Assembly: GCF_010183535.1 (NCBI RefSeq)
Contig: NC_071330.1
Location: forward strand, 2,833,717-2,897,716
DNA from: Caenorhabditis remanei
Lineage: Eukaryota > Nematoda > Chromadorea > Rhabditida > Rhabditidae
DNA: 64,000 nt
Direction: 5' to 3'
The stretch's first letter is position 1; each line of letters begins with the position of its first letter. The notes beneath the pieces were generated by a model. It worked only from the letters and a program-made list of their open reading frames with translations. It ran no database searches and was not told the DNA's origin. Positions 24,301 to 36,300 of this stretch are shown piece by piece. Made by a program: the position numbers and the translations under genes.

Positions 24301-27300
24301 ACACTGTCGGGTCGATTGTTAGCTCCGATTTCCACGTCTTCAACCCCAAAAATAGCACTAATCGCAGTAATTTTTGAATCGTACCGATAAAAATACCGAA
24401 TCGTCTTCCTTATCTACACCAACAGTACTATACTTCAACCCGATCTCTTCTTGTTCCTTAATTCATTCTCGTCACACTTGTCTCTTCGTATTTCGATTGA
24501 TATTTCCGGGAGTGATAATATATCCAAATATTTCTTCTTCTTCTTCTCTTACTTTTACCACAAATTGTGAACTTGTAGAAAGAAAGAAGATAGAACGATC
24601 AGAAATCATGAACCAATCGGTTGGGGCCTAATACTCCAAAACGTGGAAAACTAGTCCCCCAAATGATTCATTTCTCAAGAATGTTCTTCCTTGTTTCTCG
24701 TATGGGAAGGTGTCAGTCATGACACTTATCCTTCCATATCTTCTATCCGTTCGCCAAAGAAACTCGTCTCAAAAAGAATTCGTTTGATTTCTGTGGTTAG
24801 ATCAATCATATCAAACACGGCTTGTGGCTATTTGTGATAAATGGTCTAAGTGTGTGTACACTAGAGATTCGTTACTTCCTTAATAGTGCACTGCATCTGT
24901 TGGTTTGATGTTGTAAACTGTTCCGCGTTGTTTCTCTTTTCATGATTATATTTTGTTGTTGTTCGCCGGATTCCATAAATGAGCTTTGCTTCTGTTTTGA
25001 GCAAATGGACGTCGGTGATTTCTACTGATTCGGTTTATTGAGACCATACTTGCAAACCGGGCCGGCGAGTAACTAGCTTCAAACTCAATATTATGAGCTG
25101 AAAATATACCCAAATGTAGACCTCATCGAAATCTATGTCTTTGATATGCTACGGGCCGGATTGTTATTCGTTATCCGGCCAGGGTAAAATGGTTTTATGA
25201 CCATTTTCCCGTTTTACCACTTTTCCCGGTCCGTGGTTCAATAACGAATAGCTATTCGGCCCGTAGTAGGTCACAGATATAGAACTCGCTGAGATCTACA
25301 TTTTGGTATATTTTTCAGCTCATAAAATTCCGTTTTAAGCGAGTTACGCGCCGGCCCGGTTTGCTAATGTGATTGAGACGAAGTACCGTTTTCCAATACC
25401 AGTCCTGGTAGAATATTCCAAGACCAGGACACTGTGTTAAAACTGATATACTATCTGAATCTCCAGGTACAGTATTGACCATAAACATAGAGTCCTTTGC
25501 ACTGTTTACTTGAAAATGAGCAATTCGGAGTCTGTGACCCATTGTTACTGGTTGTCACATGAGCTCAATTGTGCGTCACATTTGTAGATCAAGTCTAGGA
25601 TTTCATTTTTGTAGTTGATTATTTGTTTGTACGGACTTTACTTTGCGAGTTATACAGTTAGCATGTAAACACCTCCAAAGTCTCACTATTTTGCACTGAA
25701 TTGAGCAAATGAGCAATGGAAAATAGTAAGGTTTTCGAGGTGTTCATAGTGCTAATGTTCACGATATTTATGAACAGTCCGTACGAAAATTATATCAATT
25801 TTTAAATTGAATATTTAGGTTTTCTCATTTTCATTTGAAAACTGTCAAACTGTCATGGCCAGTACTGTATATGAAAACAGTTAAAGTAATGCAACTTTGA
25901 CTGGTGCCGAGGTGTCTTTGTTTTCAATTATTAATAAATGATAAATAGTTTGATAATAAATAGCTAATAAATAGTTTGAATTCATTTACTATAAATGAGT
26001 CCCCTATGATTTTCAGCCAAGTTTTTAAATGCAACGTGGCAAAACCTAGAATTGGTGGCCAACAGTCAGGTCAGCAGACTCCCTGAATCCCAATAGGTTT
26101 CTCAGCTCTTCCATCCATCCCTACTTTTCAGTTTTCAATTTCCTGTCTCTAGTTTCAACTATGATTCTTTTCACCTTCTCCCCTCTACTTCTATACAAAA
26201 GATTGAGAAAAATATTGTATAGAGATGGAGGAAACTTGTCAATTTATGTGTGGTTGTCCACCGTGTCACAAACACATTTCATGGTCATTTCGATTCGTTT
26301 TCTCCCTCCACTCCTCGACGTCTTCTCTGTCCTTCCTCTGTTTCACGTGTCTCTTTTGACATTTTGCCTCTTCTTTCCTTTAAAAAAAATAACACTTGGT
26401 GTGTGTTCTTTTGATGAGTCCTCCATACTGAATGGGTTCTTCTCTCCGAGTTTCGGTCACGGTTCATCGATCAATGTCGCTCTATTGCACTCGAACTGTT
26501 TACTTGGTTTCTTCTCGACGAACAGAAACATATTATGTGATATGACCAAACGGACAAAAGTCATACGAACAGAAGAAGAACTGGCACGGTGCCAAGTACA
26601 TCAAGGAGTGTTGATGCCATGTTTTGTTCAGTAGAGCGTGATTGCTGACACGTGGCAATCAAATCTGCAATCAGGAATTTACTATACCTACAGTATACCT
26701 GACAAGCTGTTATTGGCTATGATATTTCAAAATGTGTAGAAAATAATAGAAATTCTCATGATAATGCCCAAAACCGCGATTTTTAGCTCGAAAAATGCAG
26801 TCAGCGTTGACCGAACTTTTCTCTTTGGGTTTCTAGGCCGCGAGTCGAAACTCTTCCCTCGTCAGTTTCACTCCAACTGGAACATGAAGCTAACGGCGAA
26901 GAATTTATAGCTCGTGGCCTAGAAACCCAAATTGAAAAGCTCGACCAACTGGGATTTTGAGCATTTTTCGAGCTAAAACTCGCGTTTTTCGGTGTTTCTA
27001 TGATTTTCTACACATTTTGAACTATCATAGCCAATAGAGTGGTCAGAGCTAGTCGGTATACTGTAGATACAGTAAATTCCTGACTGCAGATGCCACGTGT
27101 CAGCAATCACGCTCTACTAAACACAACTCGGTTATCGGAAATTTGAAATGGTTTTAGGAAATCACCATTCGAATTTCCGTGATTTTTTACACATATCCAA
27201 ATTTATGAGGCATTACACTGCAGTAATTCGCCAATCACTGTGTTACTACACTCTCCCTAAGATAATAAAGTTATTTCTCTGATTAATTCATCAAAAAAGT

Positions 27301-30300
27301 GGAAAGAATCAGTTTAAAAACTATCCATCGTTATCTTATCGCATTTAATGATACGGATTCGAAAATTCTTTCGACGCAGTAAATTTTACACTTGAACCAG
27401 AAGAGATTTGGATTCTTGATCGACTGGTTCGCATTGCCTTTTTGATCTTTTTTCTCGAATTTGATAGCTCGTGTATTCTGGTTTGACTTTTCAATCTTTT
27501 CGTTCCACGTGAATTATCTTCTTCCTTCTCTAGAAAAAGGAAGATCAAAAGACAATCTGATACGTGTGTGTTGATCAAGAATCTGATTTGATAGTTAATC
27601 GAAGGAACTGAAGATTCTTGATTACTATCAAGATCAAGATGAGATTTACTAGAAAATGCTCGAAGTTTCCAAGTTGCCAGTGCTGACCGAGCTTTTCTGT
27701 TCGGGTTTCTAGGCCAGTGGTCGGATGTTTTCATGTCGAATTCCTGAGAAAACCAGAATGAAACCAAGGCTGTCAAAAAGGCCGTGGGCCGATTCTATAT
27801 CTCAGTTCCCAGCCATGGAAAACTTTCGCTTCTTCAGGCGGCCTTGTAGAGGACAAGAAGATTAGTCGATGTACAAAAATTCAGCCCATTTGGTTAATCC
27901 GCGGCCTCCGCGGCCCTAAAAGCCGAGGGCCGTGGCCGGCCGTGCGACAGCCTTGTGAAACACACAAATCTCAAACTGAAAAGTTTGGCCAACACGAACA
28001 CCTCAATCTTGGATTCAAAATTCTTCTGTGTGCTAGGATCCGGACAAACTGGTATCCTGGTCAGACACCACATGGAACTTTATCGCATAAAATCTGTTGA
28101 ATTCTGGACCACAAGTATGTGTTGTAATAACCATACATGCGAACCGGGCCGTAACTCGCTAAAAACGCAATTTAATGAGCTGAAAAGTATACCAAAATGT
28201 AGATCTCGGCGACTTCTATATACGTGATTCACTAGGGGCCGGATTGTTTTCCGTTAAAAAACCGCGGGTCGGGAACAAATGCCAAAAACCGCAAAAACGG
28301 TTCAACAAAGACATTCTAGTCCGACCCGCGGCACATAAACAAATAGCCATCTGGACCGTAGCAAATCACTAGAACTCGCCAAGATCTACACTTTGGTATA
28401 TGTTTCAGTTCATAATTTTGAGTTCTAAGCGAGTTACTCGCCGGCCCGTGTCGGCCGCTTTTGGCCCGGTTTACAAGTATGGTTAGAACTCCCTTCAAAA
28501 TAAGAATTCGGAGACGATGAATCTCTAAAACCGTATACCTCGGTGAGCTCTACATGAACATTTTCGCAACTTGACAATTTGATATATCGATCAAAGGGAA
28601 ACTATGCAAACAAAAAGTACTCACTTTGCAAACGATAATCATGATATGATAGGTCAATTAGAAACAAGAAACATATCGTCTCTAATAGATCCTATTTTTG
28701 GAATACGCAACAAAAAAAAGAGACATTAAATGATGATCTGCGACCACACACACACACACACACACTATCGCGTCGGCAATGCTTCAAAGGCGGATAATGA
28801 ATCAGTGAAAAGAACACATTCTATGGTAGAGGACGGGTGTCGACACTGAAGATTTCCTTGTCCATCCATATCTCTGAGAGGATTCTGAAGAAGAAGAAAT
28901 TCTCTCTCTGTCTCCTACCCCAATTAATCACTTTTTTTCTCTCTCTCCCCATCCATTTGGATAGGAATTCATTCCAACGTATATATGTTGTATGTGACGA
29001 TGTGTTTCGGTTTCAGAAGAGTACCGCCCGAGATACTTACTGATCACACACCAATTCAATCTTCCTGCGTCTCTGCACTCTCTCCGTCTTCCTTGATTCA
29101 TGTCTCGAGACAGACATTTTTAGGAACGGAGTAAACAGTTGAATCTCTGCTGAAAAAAATGAGTGAAAAATAAGAAAAGTTGTTATTCTTTCTCTTATTA
29201 CAACAGTCCAGGTCAAAGAATGGGTGGAATGAGAGAAGAAGAATCTTTGGTTGGGGCGTAGTGTTAAGACGAAGATAATGACACCAGGTGAAGGACAAGA
29301 CGACAGAAAGAGGATGCAGATGGATATATGTACTTTGGAAACAAATCTGGAAATTTATGAATTTGGATAATTCTAGAGTGATAGATTACTGTAGGACAGT
29401 TACAGTATACCTGAAGATTGTCATGGTCCCACAGTGCCCAGAGCACTTAAGAACGGCTCTCGGATAGTTCAATGAGATTCCAGAGCAAGAAAACCTGAAT
29501 AACTTTGTTCACAAGTTCAATCTGGAAAAATTAACTCCAGATTCGAAATCAGCGTGAAATTTGGTATCAGATGGTCTAGTTGATGAGATTGAGACATGAC
29601 ACAGATCGTCAGGACCTGGACCTAGACGACGATAGAGAATTCTGGGATTCTGCCCAAAATTCTTCAGCCTGAAACCTTCAGAATAACATTCTTGGATCTA
29701 CCGGCCACAACATGCACTTGGCATTTTGCCAAAAGTCCGATCTTGTGTTCTAGCATACTAGAGACTATATAGACCGAACTCTACGAATTTTTGAATTTCT
29801 CTGCTTGAATCCGATTCTGAAGACTCAAAAACCACCTTTCCTTTTTCGAAGTTTGATCCAGTTCAACGTGATTTATTGCGATGACGTTAAACTCGGCAGC
29901 AGCAGAAACCATCGAATCAGTACGTGTGTTTTCATCTGAATTGATAAGAAATTCTGTATGAAACAGTCCGATCCGCCCGTGTGTTTGGTCCTGATCTACG
30001 TGATCCGATTCGATCAATATACCAAAGCACGAGGAACAAGGAGATAATTAGTATGTTTACCGGAAGGACCGGAAAGACGACTGAAAAACAAAAATCTTTC
30101 TTTTTTTCCGTCTGTTGCAATTCCACTTTTCCACAAAAAAAAGTTCGCCTCCCAAACAAAATCGGACAGGAATGTTGATGGCTAGGGGGAAGACGTGTCG
30201 GAAGACGTTGACGGGAAAAACTGTCACCGAGATTAGATAAGAAGAAGGACCTGAGGGGTAGTAGGGGAAACGGTTTATTTCTCTCTGTATGAAATGCGGC

Positions 30301-33300
30301 CTGCAAAAAGGGTATACACGTAAGGTGGAGAAGAATGAGAGAGAGAGAGAAGGATCTACGATGACTAGGAACAATCTAGAAGAAGATGGGATTTTTTGGA
30401 CAGTGAGAGGACACACGGAGAGAAAATGAACTGGAATTGGAATGTGGGGACCCGAATGTATAAACAATGAGAATTAAGACGAGATCGATTGAGCTGGAGG
30501 AGGAGAGAAAATGAGCGACATGTAACAAGATGAATGCAAAGAAAAAAGAATATGGTACAGACAAGAAAAGTGGGGAGAAGGAAGAAGAAATACCATTGAA
30601 GGCTTAACGACGAGCTGCACGGAAGCCACCGGAGGCACCGTTGAATTCTTTGACTTTGGCGGAGAGCTTCTTCATGAGTTTGCTCATGTCAAGCTTCTTC
30701 TCGCGGATCATGTCCTCGGGAACTTCTGGAAAAAAGTGGATAGAAGATGTTATATAGAGAATGAAAATAGAAAACTCACTCTCAGTGATCTCGGACTTCT
30801 CCGCCTCGTCAACGTCCTCCACATCGTCGAGCTCTCTACAACGAATCTTCTCGTAGTAGGTGGCCTTGCGGAATGGACGCATCAGGGATGGATTGTCGAG
30901 TTGTCCTTCGGTGAGCAACTCGCAGAATCCTTTCTCTTGATAGGCGAATGGATGGAAGAAGTTGACCGCTTTGCAACGTGGCTTCTCTGCGCACTTCTGG
31001 AGACATTGATCGTGCTCGTCGACAGTCATTGTGGCAAGCATAGTACCGAAGTAGACGTATTCTGGGATGGCGTCGGCGTGGAGACCTTGTGGGCAGACGT
31101 TGACTGGAATAATGGGGGAAATGAGGATTTTTGGAGCAAAAAAAATTTTTTGGCTCCAGACATATTTGTGCTCAAAAAGATAACTCAAACTGCCAAACTA
31201 ACATGAAATAAATAAAAAAACGAACCTTTCTCATCATAAGTCACATCATAAAACGGCGCTTGACGTGCGGGATTCAGATGTGCACGAAGATCGCCCCACC
31301 ATTCGGTGGTCGATGTGCACATTGTTGTCAGACACGACAAAAGAGCCAATGATAGAACGAACATGATTTAGAGACCTTTGGGAAGTAATGTGTCACCACA
31401 CGATGCGGTGTCGACCAATACGGAATGAAAATTGGAAAGAGGAATCTCCCCAAAAAGGCGCGGACGAAGAGTACGAAGACGGAGAGAATGAGACGAAAAG
31501 AATACGTCTCCTTTTTTTGTCTTCTCGGGGTGTTAAAAGCGACAGTGTCGATTGAGAAGTCGACCGATGGATGGGCACTTTGTGTGGAGACGCAGCACGA
31601 AAGGAATGCGAATCGCCCCGCCCCTTTTCTCTACTCTCCTTCTCCTATACCCGCCCCAATCGTTTACGGGCAGAGAAGTGGGGAGGGGAGAAAGGAGAGA
31701 GAGGGGAATTTCTGTGAAAAACAAACACTAATTAGCACTAGAAATCAAAGATGGGACGATTTGTTGTGTTGATAGAATTCAAGGAATTCTCTTCATGGAT
31801 GAATGGTCAGAAAAGGTCTAGAGATCAAGTTGCACTGGGTGCGGCATGTTCCGAGATCTGGAATTTCTGAAACTCGGATCAACCTAGAAATCTGGAATCT
31901 TAATCTATTTTCAGGCCAGAAGACTTCCAGAATCTCTTAGACATGAATTTGTATACTGAATCAGAATCTTCTGGATCTTCCTAGATCTCCTCTCGAGTGT
32001 TTCAGTCTGGAAGGCTTCTAGTTTAGATTTTGTCAGACTGATATCTGAAAATCTTGAATTACAAGCTATGATGGCTTGGGTAACAGAATCAGAATCTTCT
32101 GCGTCTAAACCGTGAGAATCCGGATTCCAGGATAGGATACCGAAGACAGAAACCCAGCAATCTTCAAAATGAGAACCTGCTGAAAATTCAGATCAGAGTG
32201 GTTCATCGATGATCTGGAGGGAACCCCTGAAAATCGGATGAATTTTGCTTCCTTCTGGAAATTCTCCTGGTCAGAAGACTTCTAGCTCAGATTTACCGAG
32301 ACTGGAATCTGAAAACCTGGAATCTCAGAACACGTTGAGACCCACATTTTTGGCAAAAAGCCAATGGGAAAAGTCCAAAAATAGTTCTGATTTGTGATCT
32401 ATTCATCTGTTAACTAGAGAGTGTTCCAAGCGCATCCCTCGTGATTCCTTTTACACATCTCTCCTCGAACTGACCGACGATCATCCATCATATCTTCTCC
32501 AACTTCTGTTTTTTTTCTTCTTCTGTCTTATCTTCTGCTGATAGTTCACATGACATTTCCCAGAGAAGGACTACAATAACAGAGCGATGAATCACACAGC
32601 TACGGTGGTCTCGAGTTGTTTTCTTGTTTATAACCTCTTTGCTGGTTCAATGAGACAAAGTTAACAAGAAATCACAAATCTCCCCTCGTCAAATCAACAG
32701 ACACAGTGACGTCTTCTGCACACACACACCTTCTGATTAGATAGAAGGGAGTTACTGATGTTTCATGCCTGAACGCGTCCGAAGAATTTCTGAATTATGA
32801 ATACTTTGAAAGCGGAAGCGTTCGCAACACCGTTTCCTTCTGCAACTTCTCAAGTGGAAGAAGTGGTGTTGCTTTTTCCACTCTTCCGGAAAAGAAGAAG
32901 TTGCGTCAGCGTCAGAAGCAAAAAAAAAGAGATTCTGAAGTCTTGTTTTCCAGTTTCTTTACTATTCACAAGTAGTACTACTATGTACTAGAAGAACAGA
33001 GTACTCGATATACTCTCAATGATTCTGAAGTACCTGAGGACGTGTGTCACGTGGAAAGCATAGATGGATCATTTAGCCCCGAGAAAAGAATCCACTTGAT
33101 CTGTGGAGGAAGAAGAAGAAGAAGTGGGTGAATGACCGTTGGTCTCTTCCATCCTGATTAGTGAGAGAGAAGCAAGGTGATGATGGCCTTATCGGATTCT
33201 AGGCCATGTGTAAATAGACTCCGTATCGAATCTCAAAAAAGATTCACTGAAAGTTCAGGAATAGTGACTTAAAACCGCTGAAAAATTAGCTGCGTATCGA

Positions 33301-36300
33301 ATACCGGCGGAGAGACAGCGAATTGAATTCGATCTAATTTGAATTGCCGCCTAGTCTCTTAGGGCAAGGCAGGTGGTCTGAAACCCCCAATCTTAATTTT
33401 AGGCCACACCCATAATTTGTCTATTTTCAGAGCACAAGCGCATCGAACGCTCATTCGACGATTGCTCCAGATGTATCGATAGTTCACGTCTCGCAAAACA
33501 CAATATCATCGCTGTGGGAATCAATGTGAGTTTTATTGTCTGGTAGAGCGTTATTGCAATACTGAAAATTTCAAAAACTGCCAGAGCTCTTTGTTCATTA
33601 GAGCGCGTTTGCACAGAGTAATATTTCGAGCGAATTTGCGTGTTCAGTATTTTGCACACCACTTGGTCATTTAAGTCGCTACGCAGCCAAATCGCATTTT
33701 TAACACTGTATAACGATACGGAGCCAAATGTTTGTGTCTTTTGTTGTTTCAGATGAAAAAATTCACTAGAGCGTACTTCCTGGACAGTTTATGACCCTAT
33801 GCGTTTGCAACATTTTAACATTCTCCCATAATTTTCTCCTTCTTGTCATCGCCCTCATTGTGACCCCTCCTATTCCCAATTTCCTGGAAAACAACGGTCA
33901 TTGTTACCTTGTTCATAACAGTTAAAACCAGTTGGTTATTGTTGATGGCCTAGAAACCCCCTAGTCCCTCACTCAAAAAGACCTTGAATAAATCGGTTCG
34001 ACCAGCCAAAAAAAACCCCCATATATGTAAATTTGTGGCTATTAATTGCCATTCTAAACTATTCTCTCCCTCCGATTCATTCACATAAGACGGTCTCCCC
34101 GTCTACTCGTTCAAGAACCCCTCAACTGTTCTCCCTCTCTATAACAAACCAAACACCACAACCTATTCAGAGGAAACGGCTCTATTCTGAATAGTCACGT
34201 CGTCTTACTTCCGATTTTTGATCATTTTTGATTGAATTGAGATGGTTTCGAAACAGCAAGAAAAGAGTACACGAGACCCCGGCTGGCCATTTTCAAAAAC
34301 TGATTAGGATCTTTCACGGGGCGAATTCAGAAGAGAGATTCGAATCTTCGAGACGAGGAAATTCCACGTTATCGTCACTACAAATCGACGTGTTATGTGT
34401 CCTTCCTGGTAATGTGGTGGCCGTGGTGATGGTTGGGGCGAAATTTATGGGTTCGGAAGTCAGTGGATGGGAGTTCTAGGCCATGGCCTAGAATTCCACT
34501 GAACAATGACCTTTTAACTTGATGGGTGTTATAAACAAGGTAATAATGACCGTTGTTTTCTAGGAAATAGAAAATAGGAGGGGTCACAGTGAGGGTGATG
34601 AAAGGGAATCAGTAATTGTCTCCATGCAAAATTAATCGTTGTTTCTGGATCAAGATTTTTCAGAATTTCTTCTAATCCTGAATGATAGTGGAAAATTTGA
34701 CTTTTTTTCGAAAAAAATTGAAAAAATTCGAAAAACTTTGAAATTTGAACTTTGGCGCCAAGTTTCCGGGCCTTGAGAATTTTGCATTTTTCTGATGTTT
34801 TCAACTTTTAAAAAGGGTTGGAATCGACTTTATTGCGAAAAATTTTAAAGAAAAATCGACTTTTTCTACTAAAAACTTGTTCATATAAAGCAACTGCGCT
34901 CTACCGAATCCCACTTTAAAACTGTCAACCAATTTTATTCCGCTTCGGTAGAGCGCGGTTGTATAAACTGGAAAGTTTCAATGAAAAACCTCTGTATCGC
35001 TCATCCACGTTACAAAATGCGAATTTGGCTGCGTAGCGACTCAAATTGGCAATCTGCCAAGTGGTGTGCAAATGCGCTTTATTGGACTGTCAACTGTGTG
35101 ACCTAGTTATTTCTAGGCCATCTGAAAATCGGGACAAACATATAATTCCAGACGTATCTCGCCGTTGTCGAATGGGATGGACTCGACGATGAGCATCTGA
35201 TAATCGTGCCGACGCAACACTGCTCCAGCTCGATCCAACTCGACGAAAACGTGTGGGACGAGATGAGATTATGGCGAAAAGGACTCGTCGCACTGTGGAA
35301 AGAGCAGAATCGAGACTGCATTTTCTTCGAAATGTCAAGACACGTGGATTCCAACCCACACGTCTACATTGAGTGTGTGCCGTTGGAGCAGGAGATTGGA
35401 GAAATGTCACCGATTTATTTTAAGGTTTGTTTCAGACATCTTTGCTACTGCGCTCTACCGAAACTCAAAAAAAAAATTTCAAAAGGAGTTCGGTAGAGCG
35501 CATTTGCAATCACACCGATAATCTGTTTCCCTGAACCAAGAACAAACAACCACGAATGGTATGTTTGGTATGTTGGGAAGACGTGTGAATTGGATTAATT
35601 GCTCGTAATTAACACGGAAAAACCCTCCCAAACAAACAATTTGGTCAGTTAAGAAGAAGAGGAAGAAGAGAGACATGGCGGCGACTAAAATGAATGGAAT
35701 GTAGACGTCAGAGTATTCCGAGAGAGACGAGTTGATTGATGATATGTGATAGGATTACTGTAGGGATTACGGTACTGTCAGTTTAGAGATCCTTGGCTCC
35801 GAAGGTGAAAAACGACTTGCAACGGGCCGGATTTCAGTGCAAAAATTTGAATTTTTGGGAAAAAGTCGAATTTTCGACTTTGTTTTTAAACATCGATAAA
35901 AACTCAAGATTACTGTAGATAGGATTACTGTAGGATTACGGTACTGTCAGGTTGAGAGCACTGGTACTGTAGAATTCATATTTGTCAAAGCCCGGCTTTT
36001 GACATTTTTTTAATTTTTCATCGAAAATGTGAATATTTTTGTCAGAATTTCTTGTAATTCTAATTCATAGTCGAAAATTTGACTTTTTTTCAAAAAAATT
36101 GAAAAAAATCAAAAAATTTGTAAAAAAAAGAATTTTGAATTTTGACGTTTATCCGGTCTTGTAGGACTCCTGCAGATTGGATTACTGTAAGATTACGGTA
36201 CTGTCAGGTTGAGAGCACCGTAGCCTAGTACTGTAGAATTACGGTAGGCTAGTGGAACTTCACAACTACAGTAATACCGTAACCGACTCCCTCCTATCCC

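Larger units (their letters stand above)
23292..33430. other. 10.1-kb intron 5 of CWF19L2
   Basis: A very long intron for this genus, placed between the disordered N-terminal half and the CwfJ domains. It holds the nested PAN gene (30604-31364), MITEs at 25045, 26631 and 28132, and a GC-richer block near 23860-24330 with repeated CTCAGG/CCTGAG motifs. There is a CA microsatellite at about 28746-28766 and AATCTGGAATC-like degenerate repeats at 31850-32340. An ORF of 157 codons at 26161 has no recognisable domain and is probably chance. Confidence 0.75.

Noticed and set aside
26161..26634. 157-codon ORF in the CWF19L2 long intron
   Set aside because: No domain, no splice partners, pyrimidine-driven Leu/Phe/Ser composition; overlaps the start of a foldback repeat.
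30057..30564. Minus-strand ORFs of 124-136 codons right of the PAN gene start region
   Set aside because: Ser/Phe-rich frames in a purine-rich tract downstream of the PAN stop codon, with no plausible splice link.
33399..33662. 87-codon minus-strand ORF near CWF19L2 exon 6
   Set aside because: It is antisense to a well-supported exon and to a repeat arm.
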